DNA from: RGIG8597 sp045133795
GTDB lineage: Bacteria; Spirochaetota; GWE2-31-10
Assembly (NCBI GenBank): GCA_045133795.1
Contig: JBGUUT010000120.1
Coordinates: forward strand, 1-50,860
Direction: 5' to 3'
Length of the DNA stretch: 50,860 nucleotides
Shown here: one piece after another, positions 1 to 7,824 of the stretch
How the letters are laid out: every line of letters starts with the position of its first letter
Position numbering within the stretch: position 1 is the stretch's first letter
Program-made: the position numbers and the translations under genes
Notes under the pieces: model-generated
What the model saw: the letters and a program-made list of their open reading frames with translations, nothing else
What the model was told of the DNA's origin: nothing
Database searches by the model: none

Positions 1-86
1 TTTTTATTCACATAATGATAAATCGAACGAACAGCTAAATTTGTGTGATTATAACAAGCGTTTACCGCAACAAGAAGAATTTTCAT
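1..86 (-). CDS. B12-binding radical SAM protein, N-terminus only (partial)
   Basis: The first 28 codons of a minus-strand gene are visible; the rest lies outside the window. The start is an ATG at 86-84 and the protein begins MKILLVAVNACYNHTNLAVR. This matches the typical beginning of B12-binding-domain radical SAM enzymes, in which a first Rossmann beta strand (ILLVAVN) is followed by an invariant HTNLAVR-like segment. The start lies 2 nt after the stop of the upstream 136-aa gene, so the two are probably co-transcribed and translationally coupled. The radical SAM CxxxCxxC motif would lie beyond the window and could not be checked. The family assignment is by recognition of the N-terminus only. 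Confidence 0.6.
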   Translation of the reverse strand, partial: MKILLVAVNACYNHTNLAVRSIYHYVNK

Positions 87-88
87 AT

Positions 89-499
89 CTAGATACTCTC
101 TAAATGTGTTTTTAATGTTAATAATTTATTTTCTAATTCTTCAACCTGTTGAATACTGGAAATAATTTTGAAAGTCATCCAAGTTGAGAAAAAAATATCA
201 TCAAATACAAAATCTGCAAAAGTTATAAAGCCGTTCATTTTCATTCTGTAATCTTCCGGAATAATAATTGTGCCCAAAATAGAACGCAATTGTTCCAAAT
301 TACAGCTTATTCTTTCCATTATTGACTTCGCTGAATTAAGATTAGAATGCTTAAACAAATCTGCAATTAATCCGCCGCCCAGAATATCAAAAACGCCCCA
401 ATTTCTTGCACTTTTAAACTTCGATTTTGCCTCATTCGTCAATGACAAGATTTCATCAATTTTAGAAAGAGCTTCTTGCTTTTTTAATTCTTCGCTCAT
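89..499 (-). CDS. Conserved hypothetical protein, helical, 136 aa
   Basis: I cannot assign a function. The N-terminal third is helical and charged. It is followed by a short segment, ARNWGVFDILGGG (about residues 31-43), which I recognise as the hallmark of a small conserved bacterial family of unknown function. The C-terminal half is again predicted helical and ends in a leucine-rich coiled-coil-like stretch (VEELENKLLTLKTHL). There is no signal peptide and no clear transmembrane segment, so it is probably cytoplasmic. It sits between the SPOR-domain protein gene (59 nt upstream) and the radical SAM gene (2 nt downstream) at the end of the miaB-side operon. The ATG start was taken as the first in frame. 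Confidence 0.6.
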   Translation of the reverse strand: MSEELKKQEALSKIDEILSLTNEAKSKFKSARNWGVFDILGGGLIADLFKHSNLNSAKSIMERISCNLEQLRSILGTIIIPEDYRMKMNGFITFADFVFDDIFFSTWMTFKIISSIQQVEELENKLLTLKTHLESI

Positions 500-558
500 A
501 AATATCTCCGCATATAAAAAATAACTTCGTTCAAATGTAAAATTGTCCGGTATTAAAA

Positions 559-1569
559 TTATTCTTCTTCCGGGAGTTCTATAAGGAATGCCCCGATATT
601 GTAATCTTTCAATGTTATAAGTGCGTCGTTCATTTTATCTTTATCTGAAAAAGGTCCCATAACAACTTTGTAGAAAAAGCCCGACGATGTCTTTTTAGGA
701 TAAACGTGAAGTTCCCCTATTTTTTCCGCTTTTATTTGTTCAATTTGCAATAAAGCATTCTTTTCTTCCGAATAGGAGCCCAGTTGTAAATAAAGTCCTT
801 CCGGCAATATATTATTTTCTTTAGACAGATTAATTGATGACTTTATATCTGCGTCTATCACACTTAATAAATTATCATTATCATTTTTATCAATAGACAC
901 CATTTTCAGTTCTTTGCCAGATTGATTTATTTTTCTCAACTCTTCAGCTGCTTTTTTTGCATAAAGTGTCTGCGGAAATGTTCCGGTACAAATAGAGAAA
1001 TTGTGCGTCGCATTCTCCGTTTGACTTTTCATCAAATACGCCTTGCCGATAAGAAAATAACTTTTAGAAAGTTCTTCATCCGTCGAAATTTCTTCCAACA
1101 ATATATGAAGTACTTCTATCGCCTTATCCGGCTCATTCAGATTCAAATAAAGAGCGGCACAATATAATCCGGAAATTGCAAAATATGATGTCCCGTAAGA
1201 AATTTCCAGTAGATTCCTGTATGAATCTAACGCTTTTGCATAATCTTTTAATAAAAAATGAACAGCCGCTATTTCATAATAGACGAGCTTTATAAATTGA
1301 GAATTGGGAAAATCAGAAATGAATTGATTATAAAATGAGATTTTCTGCTCTACATCTGTAGAAAGTCTGGCAAGCTTTAAAGTTATCCATTCCGAAGTTT
1401 GGACGTCCTCGTTCAATTTCAAAGCTTGTTTATAGACTGACAAGCATTCAATCGTTTGTCCTTGTTTTTCTAGTTTCTTTGCCTTTTTCAATAATTCAGA
1501 AAGGCTTTCTTGAGAATACAAAAAAGTACAGAGAAAAAGAAACAAAATACAAAATCGACAGCGTGTCAT
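559..1569 (-). CDS. Secreted TPR-SPOR domain protein
   Basis: A 336-aa exported protein. Residues 1-20 form a signal peptide (FCILFLFLCTFLYSQE), with no clear lipobox. Residues about 25-215 are built of tetratricopeptide-like helical repeats (for example IYKQALKLNED and YAKALDSYRNLLE). Residues about 255-333 look like a SPOR domain: GLYLQLGSYSEEKNALLQ, then VYPKKTSSGFFYKVVMGPF and a final beta/alpha unit. SPOR domains bind denuded glycan strands of peptidoglycan, and TPRs mediate protein contacts, so a periplasmic cell-wall or division role is inferred. Its ATG overlaps the miaB stop by 4 nt (ATGA), which indicates translational coupling. Confidence 0.75.
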   Translation of the reverse strand: MTRCRFCILFLFLCTFLYSQESLSELLKKAKKLEKQGQTIECLSVYKQALKLNEDVQTSEWITLKLARLSTDVEQKISFYNQFISDFPNSQFIKLVYYEIAAVHFLLKDYAKALDSYRNLLEISYGTSYFAISGLYCAALYLNLNEPDKAIEVLHILLEEISTDEELSKSYFLIGKAYLMKSQTENATHNFSICTGTFPQTLYAKKAAEELRKINQSGKELKMVSIDKNDNDNLLSVIDADIKSSINLSKENNILPEGLYLQLGSYSEEKNALLQIEQIKAEKIGELHVYPKKTSSGFFYKVVMGPFSDKDKMNDALITLKDYNIGAFLIELPEEE

Positions 1570-2882
1570 ATTTTCTTTCCGGTCAATGTAGAGCCGTTAA
1601 CACCGGTAGCTTCAATGTTAATAACTTTTCCGTCATCGTCATCGCTTCCGTCATACAAGAAAATAAGCTCATTCGATGAAATCCCTATATGGCGACCGGT
1701 TCCGTCATTTGCCGGACGTTCATGCAATATTTGAAAATGTCGCCCTTTCATTGCTTGGCGATTTTCCAAGCCTATATTACGCTGAATTTCGATAAGTTTG
1801 GTAAGTCGTTCTACTTTTATCTCGTCGGCAATAGGGTCGCCCATTGTCTTTTGAGCTAAAGTATTATCACGCTCGTTATATTTATACATAAACGCATCAT
1901 CAAAACGCACTTCATTTATTATACTCAATGTGTCTTGATAATCAGCTTCGGTCTCGCCCGGAAAACCGATAATCAAATCTGTCGTCAAAATAATTTCCGG
2001 AATATATTCACGCAATTTATAAATCTTTTGCAAGAAATCTTCACGAGTATACTTTCTGTTCATTGCTTGCAAAATTGAAGTTGAACCGGATTGCAAAGCC
2101 AAATGGAGCCATTTAGAAATTTTAGGTTCTTCTGCCATAACTTCAATTAATTCTTGAGACAAATCTTTCGGATGACTGGACATAAATTTCACCCATGAAA
2201 CGTCTGTCTCGTGTGCAATTTGCTTTAATAACTGTGCAAACGTTATATCCTTTGTGTCATTCCCGTAAGAATTTACATTTTGACCGAGCAACATTACTTG
2301 CTTCACGCCTTGCTCTGTTAACTTGTGAATCTCATTTATAATAGAAGCTGATGAACGTGAAATCTCACGTCCTCGTAAATAAGGAACTATACAATACGAA
2401 CAAAAATTATTGCAACCGTGACTTATTGTAAGATAAGCTTTTGCCGGATTAAGCTCATCCGGAGCCGTTTCCGTAAAAAAGGCTTGCGGATTTTGATTGT
2501 CCGGTTCATCTACATAGCAATCTTTTCTACCTTTTCGATGAGCCGCAAGAATTGCCGGGATTTTATCTTTATGAAAGTTTCCGACTACGATATCTACACC
2601 ACGCTTTTTATCCAAAAGCTCTTCACTTATTCTTTGCGGCATACACCCCATTACAAGTACAGTAATATCACGCTTAGTTTTCTCTTTCTTATAAAAACCA
2701 AGTCGCCCCCATATTCTATTTTCTGCAGTTTTTCGAACAGAACACGTGTTGATAATAATTAAATCCGCACTCTCTTGTGAAAAAACTTGAATATACCCGG
2801 CAGCTGTCAATCTTCCTGCTAAAGATACACTTTCTGCCTTGTTCATTTGACAGCCGTATGTTTCAATAAAAAAATGTGTCAT
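1566..2882 (-). CDS. miaB: tRNA-2-methylthio-N6-dimethylallyladenosine synthase MiaB
   Basis: A radical SAM methylthiotransferase of 438 aa that adds a methylthio group to i6A37 of tRNAs reading UNN codons. The N-terminal MTTase domain supplies the auxiliary [4Fe-4S] cluster ligands C11 (ETYGCQMN), C47 (NTCSVRK) and C80 (MGCMPQR). The radical SAM cluster motif is C157-x3-C161-x2-C164 (GCNNFCSYCIVPYLRGRE). The C-terminus (about 375-436) is a TRAM RNA-binding domain. YLRGREISR and the family length support MiaB rather than RimO or MtaB. The gene overlaps both neighbours by 4 nt, within the yraN-to-SPOR operon. Confidence 0.93.
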   Translation of the reverse strand: MTHFFIETYGCQMNKAESVSLAGRLTAAGYIQVFSQESADLIIINTCSVRKTAENRIWGRLGFYKKEKTKRDITVLVMGCMPQRISEELLDKKRGVDIVVGNFHKDKIPAILAAHRKGRKDCYVDEPDNQNPQAFFTETAPDELNPAKAYLTISHGCNNFCSYCIVPYLRGREISRSSASIINEIHKLTEQGVKQVMLLGQNVNSYGNDTKDITFAQLLKQIAHETDVSWVKFMSSHPKDLSQELIEVMAEEPKISKWLHLALQSGSTSILQAMNRKYTREDFLQKIYKLREYIPEIILTTDLIIGFPGETEADYQDTLSIINEVRFDDAFMYKYNERDNTLAQKTMGDPIADEIKVERLTKLIEIQRNIGLENRQAMKGRHFQILHERPANDGTGRHIGISSNELIFLYDGSDDDDGKVINIEATGVNGSTLTGKKI

Positions 2883-3670
2883 TTTGTAGATCTCGGTTCT
2901 GAATATTGAAATTGCTGTTTAATCTTAAATTTTAACGCCTGTCCGTCTTTATAATCTTCAATAACAGCAAAAGCTCCGTTACCAATATAAGAAAGGCGTT
3001 CATTTTCCTTTAATGTCACTTTTGATTTTAATTTGTCATAAACACAATCAAAATGTGCATAATTTTCAGAACTGTCATCTAATAACGCTGTCATCATATT
3101 AGTAATTTGCTTATTACAAATAGGACAAACTGACATTGGCAAAGTTTCTGTACGATAAGGCAAATCTTCTTTCTTAAACTTTCCGGAAACATTTTTCGAC
3201 GGAGACTTAACTCTTTTATATTTATTAAATTCTTTCTTTATAAAAGAACGTTTAAAATCTTCCTTTTTGATACTTTGTTTCTTTGAATTTTCATTATTCT
3301 TCGAAGCTTTGCTTTTTTTCTTTTTGTTAGATTTAGAAAAATCTCTCTTAGTAGAATTTACGGGATTATCTCTTTTTTCGGTTACGCTAACTTCTTTAGA
3401 AGAAGCATTTGTCGAAACTGACTTTAAAGATTCTTTCTTATCGCCAGATAACTTTCGACCTCGAAAACGCTTCCTGCGTCTATAATTCCCACCTACATTA
3501 TTATTACTTGTATTCTCGCTCAATGTCCCAGAATCTCCTCTGCTAATAATACTGCTATCCTCGATATAGCAACCCTCAAATAGGACTCTTCGCAAATTTT
3601 TACTTTTAAATCTCTTATTTTTTTCGGGTTTCTTGGGCGTGCCTTCTTGACCATCGTATCTTATCCTCAA
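2879..3670 (-). CDS. Lys/Ser-rich protein with C-terminal Cys2 zinc-knuckle-like domain
   Basis: A 263-aa protein of unknown function. Residues 1-170 are low complexity and strongly basic (runs such as SNKKKKSKASKNN), with no signal peptide, which suggests a disordered nucleic-acid-binding tail. The C-terminal about 85 residues are ordered-looking: SVCPICNKQITNMMTALLDD carries a CxxC, followed by YAHFDCVYDKL with a His and a third Cys, then a beta-rich segment (LSYIGNGAFAVIEDY). A CxxC/H/C zinc site is plausible. The start is a TTG, 2 nt downstream of the yraN stop. The stop overlaps miaB by 4 nt. Position among translation genes suggests an RNA-related role, which is inference only. Confidence 0.65.
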   Translation of the reverse strand: MRIRYDGQEGTPKKPEKNKRFKSKNLRRVLFEGCYIEDSSIISRGDSGTLSENTSNNNVGGNYRRRKRFRGRKLSGDKKESLKSVSTNASSKEVSVTEKRDNPVNSTKRDFSKSNKKKKSKASKNNENSKKQSIKKEDFKRSFIKKEFNKYKRVKSPSKNVSGKFKKEDLPYRTETLPMSVCPICNKQITNMMTALLDDSSENYAHFDCVYDKLKSKVTLKENERLSYIGNGAFAVIEDYKDGQALKFKIKQQFQYSEPRSTK

Positions 3671-3672
3671 AA

Positions 3673-4044
3673 TTAAAATAAATCAATCAGATTTTGATTT
3701 TTGAACCACTCCAGATGGTAACATCGGTTTATATTATCCTTACTGATTGCAATTACATCAAAACGATAATCATAATTACTCTCATTTTCTGAAATATATA
3801 ACAGAGCACTTTTATAAATACGTTTCAATTTTGTTTGTGTTACAGCTTCTACCGGTGTTCCAAAATTATCATTATTTCTTAACTTGACTTCAATAAATAT
3901 TATCGTACTTTTATCAAAACCTATTAGGTCGATTTCTCCAAATTTCGTATGATAATTTCTTTCAATAATTTCAATTCCTTGCTTCGATAGAAATTCTGCC
4001 GCCAGTTCTTCTCCCGTTCTACCTTTTTCTGTATTACTTCTCAT
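3673..4044 (-). CDS. yraN: UPF0102 family protein YraN, putative endonuclease-like
   Basis: A 123-aa protein of the UPF0102/YraN family, which has a restriction-endonuclease-like fold. The characteristic motifs are present: an N-terminal GRTGEELAAEFLSKQGIEI helix, then RNYHTKFGEIDLIG with the acidic metal-binding pair, and IIFIEVKLR giving the E-x-K. The length matches the family. It lies immediately downstream of rplS, a frequent genomic association, but is separated from it by a hairpin terminator, so it may have its own weak promoter or depend on readthrough. The true biological function of the family remains uncertain. Confidence 0.9.
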   Translation of the reverse strand: MRSNTEKGRTGEELAAEFLSKQGIEIIERNYHTKFGEIDLIGFDKSTIIFIEVKLRNNDNFGTPVEAVTQTKLKRIYKSALLYISENESNYDYRFDVIAISKDNINRCYHLEWFKNQNLIDLF

Positions 4045-4074
4045 TTTTTTATTAACACAAAGCTCTCCGGATAT

Positions 4075-4116
4075 AAAAAAACCAAAAGCTCACACAAAAC
4101 GTGATTCGCTTTTGGT
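4075..4116 (-). terminator. Rho-independent terminator after rplS
   Basis: On the minus strand a 9-bp perfect stem, ACCAAAAGC (4116-4108) pairing with GCTTTTGGT (4089-4081), encloses an 18-nt loop. It runs into a U-tract corresponding to the A-run at 4075-4080. It lies 31 nt past the rplS stop and before yraN. The U-run orientation shows that it acts on minus-strand transcripts. Confidence 0.8.
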
Positions 4117-4146
4117 CTCTCATATATCAATAATTTTTTAATAAAA

Positions 4147-4578
4147 TTAATTTGATTTAGCAGCTTTTTTAAAGTTAATTTTTTCTTTAATTGTTGCACT
4201 CTTACCGCTTCTTTCTCTTAAGTAGAACAATTTAGCTCTTCTGATTTTTCCTCTTCTTACTAATTCAATAGAACTTATTTTAGGAGAGTATAAAGGGAAA
4301 GTTCTTTCTACACCAACTCCAAATGCAATTTTTCTAACTTTGAAAGTTCTAGTAATACCATGACCTCTGAAAGCAATTACATAACCTTCAAAAATCTGAA
4401 CTCTTTCTCTTTTACCTTCGATAATTTTTACACCTACTTTTACAAGGTCCCCAATATTAAAAGCATCTGCTCTGTCTTTAAAAGATTTTTTTACAGCATC
4501 TGCATTTGCACCTTCAACAACCATTGTTCCGGCTAATTCTTCAATATGTGTTTGTTCCATTTTTGTTATCACTGACAT
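4147..4578 (-). CDS. rplS: 50S ribosomal protein L19
   Basis: Ribosomal protein bL19, which sits at the 30S-50S interface. The core is unmistakable: GDLVKVGVKIIEGKRERVQI, FEGYVIAFRGHGI, GVGVERTFPLYSPKI and RRGKIRRAKLFYLRERSGK. At 143 aa it is longer than the usual about 115-120. The extra length is mainly an N-terminal extension of about 25 residues plus a short basic tail (KKAAKSN). The start at 4578 is supported by a GGGAG Shine-Dalgarno at 4586-4590, 7 nt upstream. This start lies inside the 3' end of trmD, so the genes overlap by 38 nt. An internal Met (residue 7) lacks such a ribosome-binding site. Confidence 0.95.
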   Translation of the reverse strand: MSVITKMEQTHIEELAGTMVVEGANADAVKKSFKDRADAFNIGDLVKVGVKIIEGKRERVQIFEGYVIAFRGHGITRTFKVRKIAFGVGVERTFPLYSPKISSIELVRRGKIRRAKLFYLRERSGKSATIKEKINFKKAAKSN

Positions 4579-5341
4579 TATTTAACTCCCGTTTTATTTT
4601 ATTTATTAGTGATTCTATAGATTCCTTACCCTGGTACCTTTCGGAAATCTTTCGATAACATTCAGGGTTATCAAATAAATCGGGACGCCATTTTAAGGTT
4701 TCCCGAATACTATCCATTAACTTAAATTTTTCTATTTCTTTATGATTCCCCGACATCAAAACATCAGGAACAGTCATCCCTTGATAAACAGCCGGCCTTG
4801 TATATTGACGGTACTCCAACAAACTCTCGGTAAAAGATTCTTCTTGCAAAGAGCCTTTTTTTATAACTCCGTCTAATTGACGAATCACCGCATCCATTAA
4901 TACCATCGCTGGAATCTCACCACCTGAAAGAACAAAATCTCCTAAAGAAATTTCCTCGTCAACCAAAGAATCCAAAACTCTCTGATCCACCCCTTCATAA
5001 TGCCCGCAGATTAAAACAATATTTTTAAGTTTTGTCAAGTCGAGAATGTATTTATGATTTAGTTTCCGTCCTTTGGGAGAAAAAAATAACACTTTTTTGC
5101 CTTCTTCCGGAATATTAAGCGATTTGTATGCATCGAAAATTGGTTCCGGACGCAACAACATTCCCGCACCGCCTCCATACGGAGCATCATCAACCTGTCC
5201 ATAATTATTTACAGCATGTTCTCTGAAATTTTTCACAGTATAGGAGAAGGCTTGCTTTTCAAATCCTTTCTTAACTATACTGGTATTAAAAAAAGTATCA
5301 AATAATTCAGGAAATAAACTTAAAACATAAAAATTAATCAA
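4541..5341 (-). CDS. trmD: tRNA (guanine-N1-)-methyltransferase TrmD
   Basis: SAM-dependent enzyme forming m1G37 in tRNAs, essential for reading-frame maintenance. The protein has 266 aa. The SPOUT-fold deep-trefoil-knot region is clear: YGGGAGMLLRPEPI, VLICGHYEGVDQRV and EISLGDFVLSGGEIPAMVLMD. A catalytic Asp region follows in the C-terminal domain. The start ATG overlaps the rimM stop by 4 nt, and the 3' end overlaps rplS by 38 nt. This is the classic rimM-trmD-rplS arrangement. A slightly extended polar C-terminus (NNVSDNKNGTNTY) is encoded in the overlap with rplS. Confidence 0.95.
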   Translation of the reverse strand: MINFYVLSLFPELFDTFFNTSIVKKGFEKQAFSYTVKNFREHAVNNYGQVDDAPYGGGAGMLLRPEPIFDAYKSLNIPEEGKKVLFFSPKGRKLNHKYILDLTKLKNIVLICGHYEGVDQRVLDSLVDEEISLGDFVLSGGEIPAMVLMDAVIRQLDGVIKKGSLQEESFTESLLEYRQYTRPAVYQGMTVPDVLMSGNHKEIEKFKLMDSIRETLKWRPDLFDNPECYRKISERYQGKESIESLINKIKRELNNVSDNKNGTNTY

Positions 5342-5865
5342 TCAAAAAATCCTTCATACTGATTAATAGATAAACACCCTTTGTCCAGATCCACACTATC
5401 AATGAAACTACGCACAAAAGGATAATAAATATGCTTCGAATTATCATTCAGCAATATTTCCAAGTTATCATTTGCACCTGTATTCAGCACATCCGTAACT
5501 TTACCTATGTTTTCTTCTTTGTAATATACCGCAAGTCCTATTAAATCTTGAGTATAAAATTCCCATTCATTTAAAGAAACAGCATCTTCACGATCTACAT
5601 AAAGAAAAATGCCCCTCAAAGAATCGGCAGCATCTTTATCATTAATTTCTTTAAATTTCAAAATAACTTCTTCTGAAGAAGCTCTTACTGTATCAACTTC
5701 ATATTCCGTCAAACTGCCTTCAGAATCTTTTGACATTTCAAGGAAAAGTTTTTTTAATTTTTTAAACCGTTTAGGGTCATCAGTTAAAGGGAGAATTTTT
5801 ACTTCTCCCTTTAATCCGTGAGCCTTTCTAATAAAACCTATTTTTATTTTATCATTCATTCTCAA
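5338..5865 (-). CDS. rimM: Ribosome maturation factor RimM
   Basis: 16S rRNA processing and 30S assembly factor of 175 aa, the usual family length. The N-terminal RimM beta-barrel begins IGFIRKAHGLKGEVKILPLTDDP, whose GLKGEV element is diagnostic. The C-terminal PRC-barrel domain starts near residue 95 (EWEFYTQDLIGLAVY) and includes IGKVTDVLNTGANDNLEI. It acts with S19/S13 in head assembly. It is bracketed by khpA (4-nt overlap) and trmD (4-nt overlap), implying translational coupling across the cluster. Confidence 0.95.
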   Translation of the reverse strand: MRMNDKIKIGFIRKAHGLKGEVKILPLTDDPKRFKKLKKLFLEMSKDSEGSLTEYEVDTVRASSEEVILKFKEINDKDAADSLRGIFLYVDREDAVSLNEWEFYTQDLIGLAVYYKEENIGKVTDVLNTGANDNLEILLNDNSKHIYYPFVRSFIDSVDLDKGCLSINQYEGFFD

Positions 5866-6098
5866 TCAATAATATCAAGAAGAACACGTTTATTACTCTT
5901 ATTAGAAACAGCACTAAGAATTGTTCTTATTGCTTTCGCAATTCTACCATGTTTTCCTATAATTTTACCAATATCATTTTCATCTACTGATAACTCTAAG
6001 ATGGTAGATCTTTCACTTTCTAACATCTTAACATCAACCTTATCGGCATTGTCCACCAAGGATTTGGCAATAAATTCAACCAATTCTTTTTCACTCAT
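5862..6098 (-). CDS. khpA: KH-domain RNA-binding protein KhpA (YlqC family)
   Basis: A 78-aa single-KH-domain protein. The KH signature is IGKIIGKHGRIAKAIRTIL, with the GxxG loop formed by GKHG. In Gram-positive bacteria KhpA partners with KhpB/Jag and binds small RNAs. In spirochaetes the same short gene is found between rpsP and rimM, as here. The start has an AGGAGA Shine-Dalgarno just upstream (complement of TCTCCT around 6105-6110). It overlaps rimM by 4 nt. Confidence 0.9.
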   Translation of the reverse strand: MSEKELVEFIAKSLVDNADKVDVKMLESERSTILELSVDENDIGKIIGKHGRIAKAIRTILSAVSNKSNKRVLLDIID

Positions 6099-6131
6099 TC
6101 AGTGTTCTCCTTTCTGCCGGTAACAAAACAT

Positions 6132-6404
6132 TTATTTTTTTAGAAGTTCTGCTCTATCAAATTTAAATTGTTTTTTATTCAAAAGTTTTCTAACAATATT
6201 AGTTGGCTGAGCTCCATCCAAAAACCATTTTTTTACTTTTTCAGTATCAACTTTTACTTGATTTTCTTCATCTTTTACTAAAGGTTGATAAACACCAACT
6301 TCATCAATAAATCTTCCGTCTCTAGGGCTTCTTGAATCTGTAACAACAATTCTGTAATAAGGTCTTTTTGCAGCACCCATTCTTTTTAATCTGATTTTAA
6401 CCAA
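6132..6404 (-). CDS. rpsP: 30S ribosomal protein S16
   Basis: Ribosomal protein bS16, 90 aa. The family start MVKIRLKRMGAAKRPYYRIV is diagnostic, followed by VTDSRSPRDGRFIDEVGVY and the C-terminal WFLDGAQPTNIVRKLL. It is needed for 30S assembly. A strong AGGAG Shine-Dalgarno (complement of CTCCT at about 6411-6415) precedes the ATG. It begins the ribosomal part of the operon downstream of ffh, as in many bacteria. Confidence 0.97.
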   Translation of the reverse strand: MVKIRLKRMGAAKRPYYRIVVTDSRSPRDGRFIDEVGVYQPLVKDEENQVKVDTEKVKKWFLDGAQPTNIVRKLLNKKQFKFDRAELLKK

Positions 6405-6440
6405 AATTTCCTCCTTAATTGGCCATTCTCTGCTTGTATT

Positions 6441-7778
6441 TTATGGGTATTTTATATTACCCAAGTTTGCCAGTAAATTTTTATTTTTCATCATCTTTTT
6501 CATCATTTGCTTCGATTTCTGAAAGTTCTTTAATAATTTATCTACTTCTAATATCGAAACACCCGCACCTCTTGCAATTCTACGCTTACGAGAACCGAGA
6601 ATAAGACGTGAATCATTTCTTTCTTTCAAAGTCATTGATTGAATAATTGCTTTCTGACGTGCAATTTTAGATTCATCAATATTTATATTACCCATTTGAG
6701 CTTGCATCCCGGGAATCATCTCTAAAATCTTTTCCATCGGACCAAGTTTACTCATTTGTTCCATTTGCTCAAGAAAATCCTGCAATGTAAATTCTGCATC
6801 ACGCATTTTCTTTTCAAGCTTTACGGCTTCTTCTTCGTTATATATTTGCTCAGCTTTCTCTACAAGAGAAACAATATCTCCCATACCAAGAATTCTTGAA
6901 GCAATTCGTTCCGGATGGAAAATTTCCAACCCGTCAATTTTTTCTGATACCCCGATAAACTTAATTGGCTTATTCGTAATCTTCTTTATCGAAAACGCAG
7001 CTCCACCGCGAGTATCCGAATCAAACTTTGTCAGAATCACCCCGGTAAGTTCTAATGTATCATTAAACTCTTTTGCTATCTCTGCTGCATGCTGTCCTGT
7101 CATTGCATCACAAACAAAAAGAGTTTCATCCGGACGAAGATCTTTTGAAATCTTCTTAATTTCACTCATCATTTCTTTATCGATATGCAAACGTCCTGCA
7201 CTATCGATAATCAAAACGTCATAATCTCCGCTTTTCGCCTTTTTAAAAGACTCTTTTGCAATTTTTACGGCATCTTTTTTATCTCCGGTATAAACGTCAA
7301 CACCGGCGATTTCTCCGACTCGTTGCAACTGTTCAATCGCTGCAGGGCGATAAACGTCACATGCAGAAAGAAGAACTTTACGGTTTTCTTTATCTTTTAA
7401 ATATTTTGCCAATTTCCCGGCCGTAGTTGTTTTTCCGGCACCTTGCAAACCGGCAAGTAAAATAACAGAAAGAGACTTCGTTGATTTCGGTTTTAATTTC
7501 AACCCACTGGCTGTACTTCCGAGAATCTCTGCTATTCCGTCATAAACAATCTTTATAAATTGTTCTCTCGGATTTACGGAACGAACTACTTGTTCTCCGA
7601 TAGCTTTTGCTGTTATTTCATTAATAAAATCTTTTACAACATCAACACTGACATCTGCATCTAAAAGTGCAACTCTAATCTCATTAATTACGGAACCGAT
7701 ATTCGCCTCTGTAATTTTTGCATTACCGCTAATCACTTTAAATGAATCTGTAAGTGCCTTAGTAATTCCTTCAAGCAT
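6441..7778 (-). CDS. ffh: Signal recognition particle protein Ffh (SRP54)
   Basis: GTPase of the signal recognition particle, 445 aa, with N, G and M domains. Residues 1-90 form the N-domain bundle. The P-loop is GLQGAGKTTTAGKLA (about 109-123). Further G motifs include DVYRPAA, IIDSAGRLH and TKFDSDTRGG. The M domain (about 325-430) is methionine-rich (EQMEQMSKLGPMEKILEMIPGMQAQ) and contains the SRP RNA-binding helix-turn-helix (SRKRRIARGAG). It targets nascent membrane proteins to FtsY and SecYEG. It is co-directional with rpsP, 36 nt apart. Confidence 0.97.
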   Translation of the reverse strand: MLEGITKALTDSFKVISGNAKITEANIGSVINEIRVALLDADVSVDVVKDFINEITAKAIGEQVVRSVNPREQFIKIVYDGIAEILGSTASGLKLKPKSTKSLSVILLAGLQGAGKTTTAGKLAKYLKDKENRKVLLSACDVYRPAAIEQLQRVGEIAGVDVYTGDKKDAVKIAKESFKKAKSGDYDVLIIDSAGRLHIDKEMMSEIKKISKDLRPDETLFVCDAMTGQHAAEIAKEFNDTLELTGVILTKFDSDTRGGAAFSIKKITNKPIKFIGVSEKIDGLEIFHPERIASRILGMGDIVSLVEKAEQIYNEEEAVKLEKKMRDAEFTLQDFLEQMEQMSKLGPMEKILEMIPGMQAQMGNINIDESKIARQKAIIQSMTLKERNDSRLILGSRKRRIARGAGVSILEVDKLLKNFQKSKQMMKKMMKNKNLLANLGNIKYP

Positions 7779-7824
7779 AAAGAGCTACTCCTTTTTCTGA
7801 AACGGCAAGATAAAAGAATTGTCG

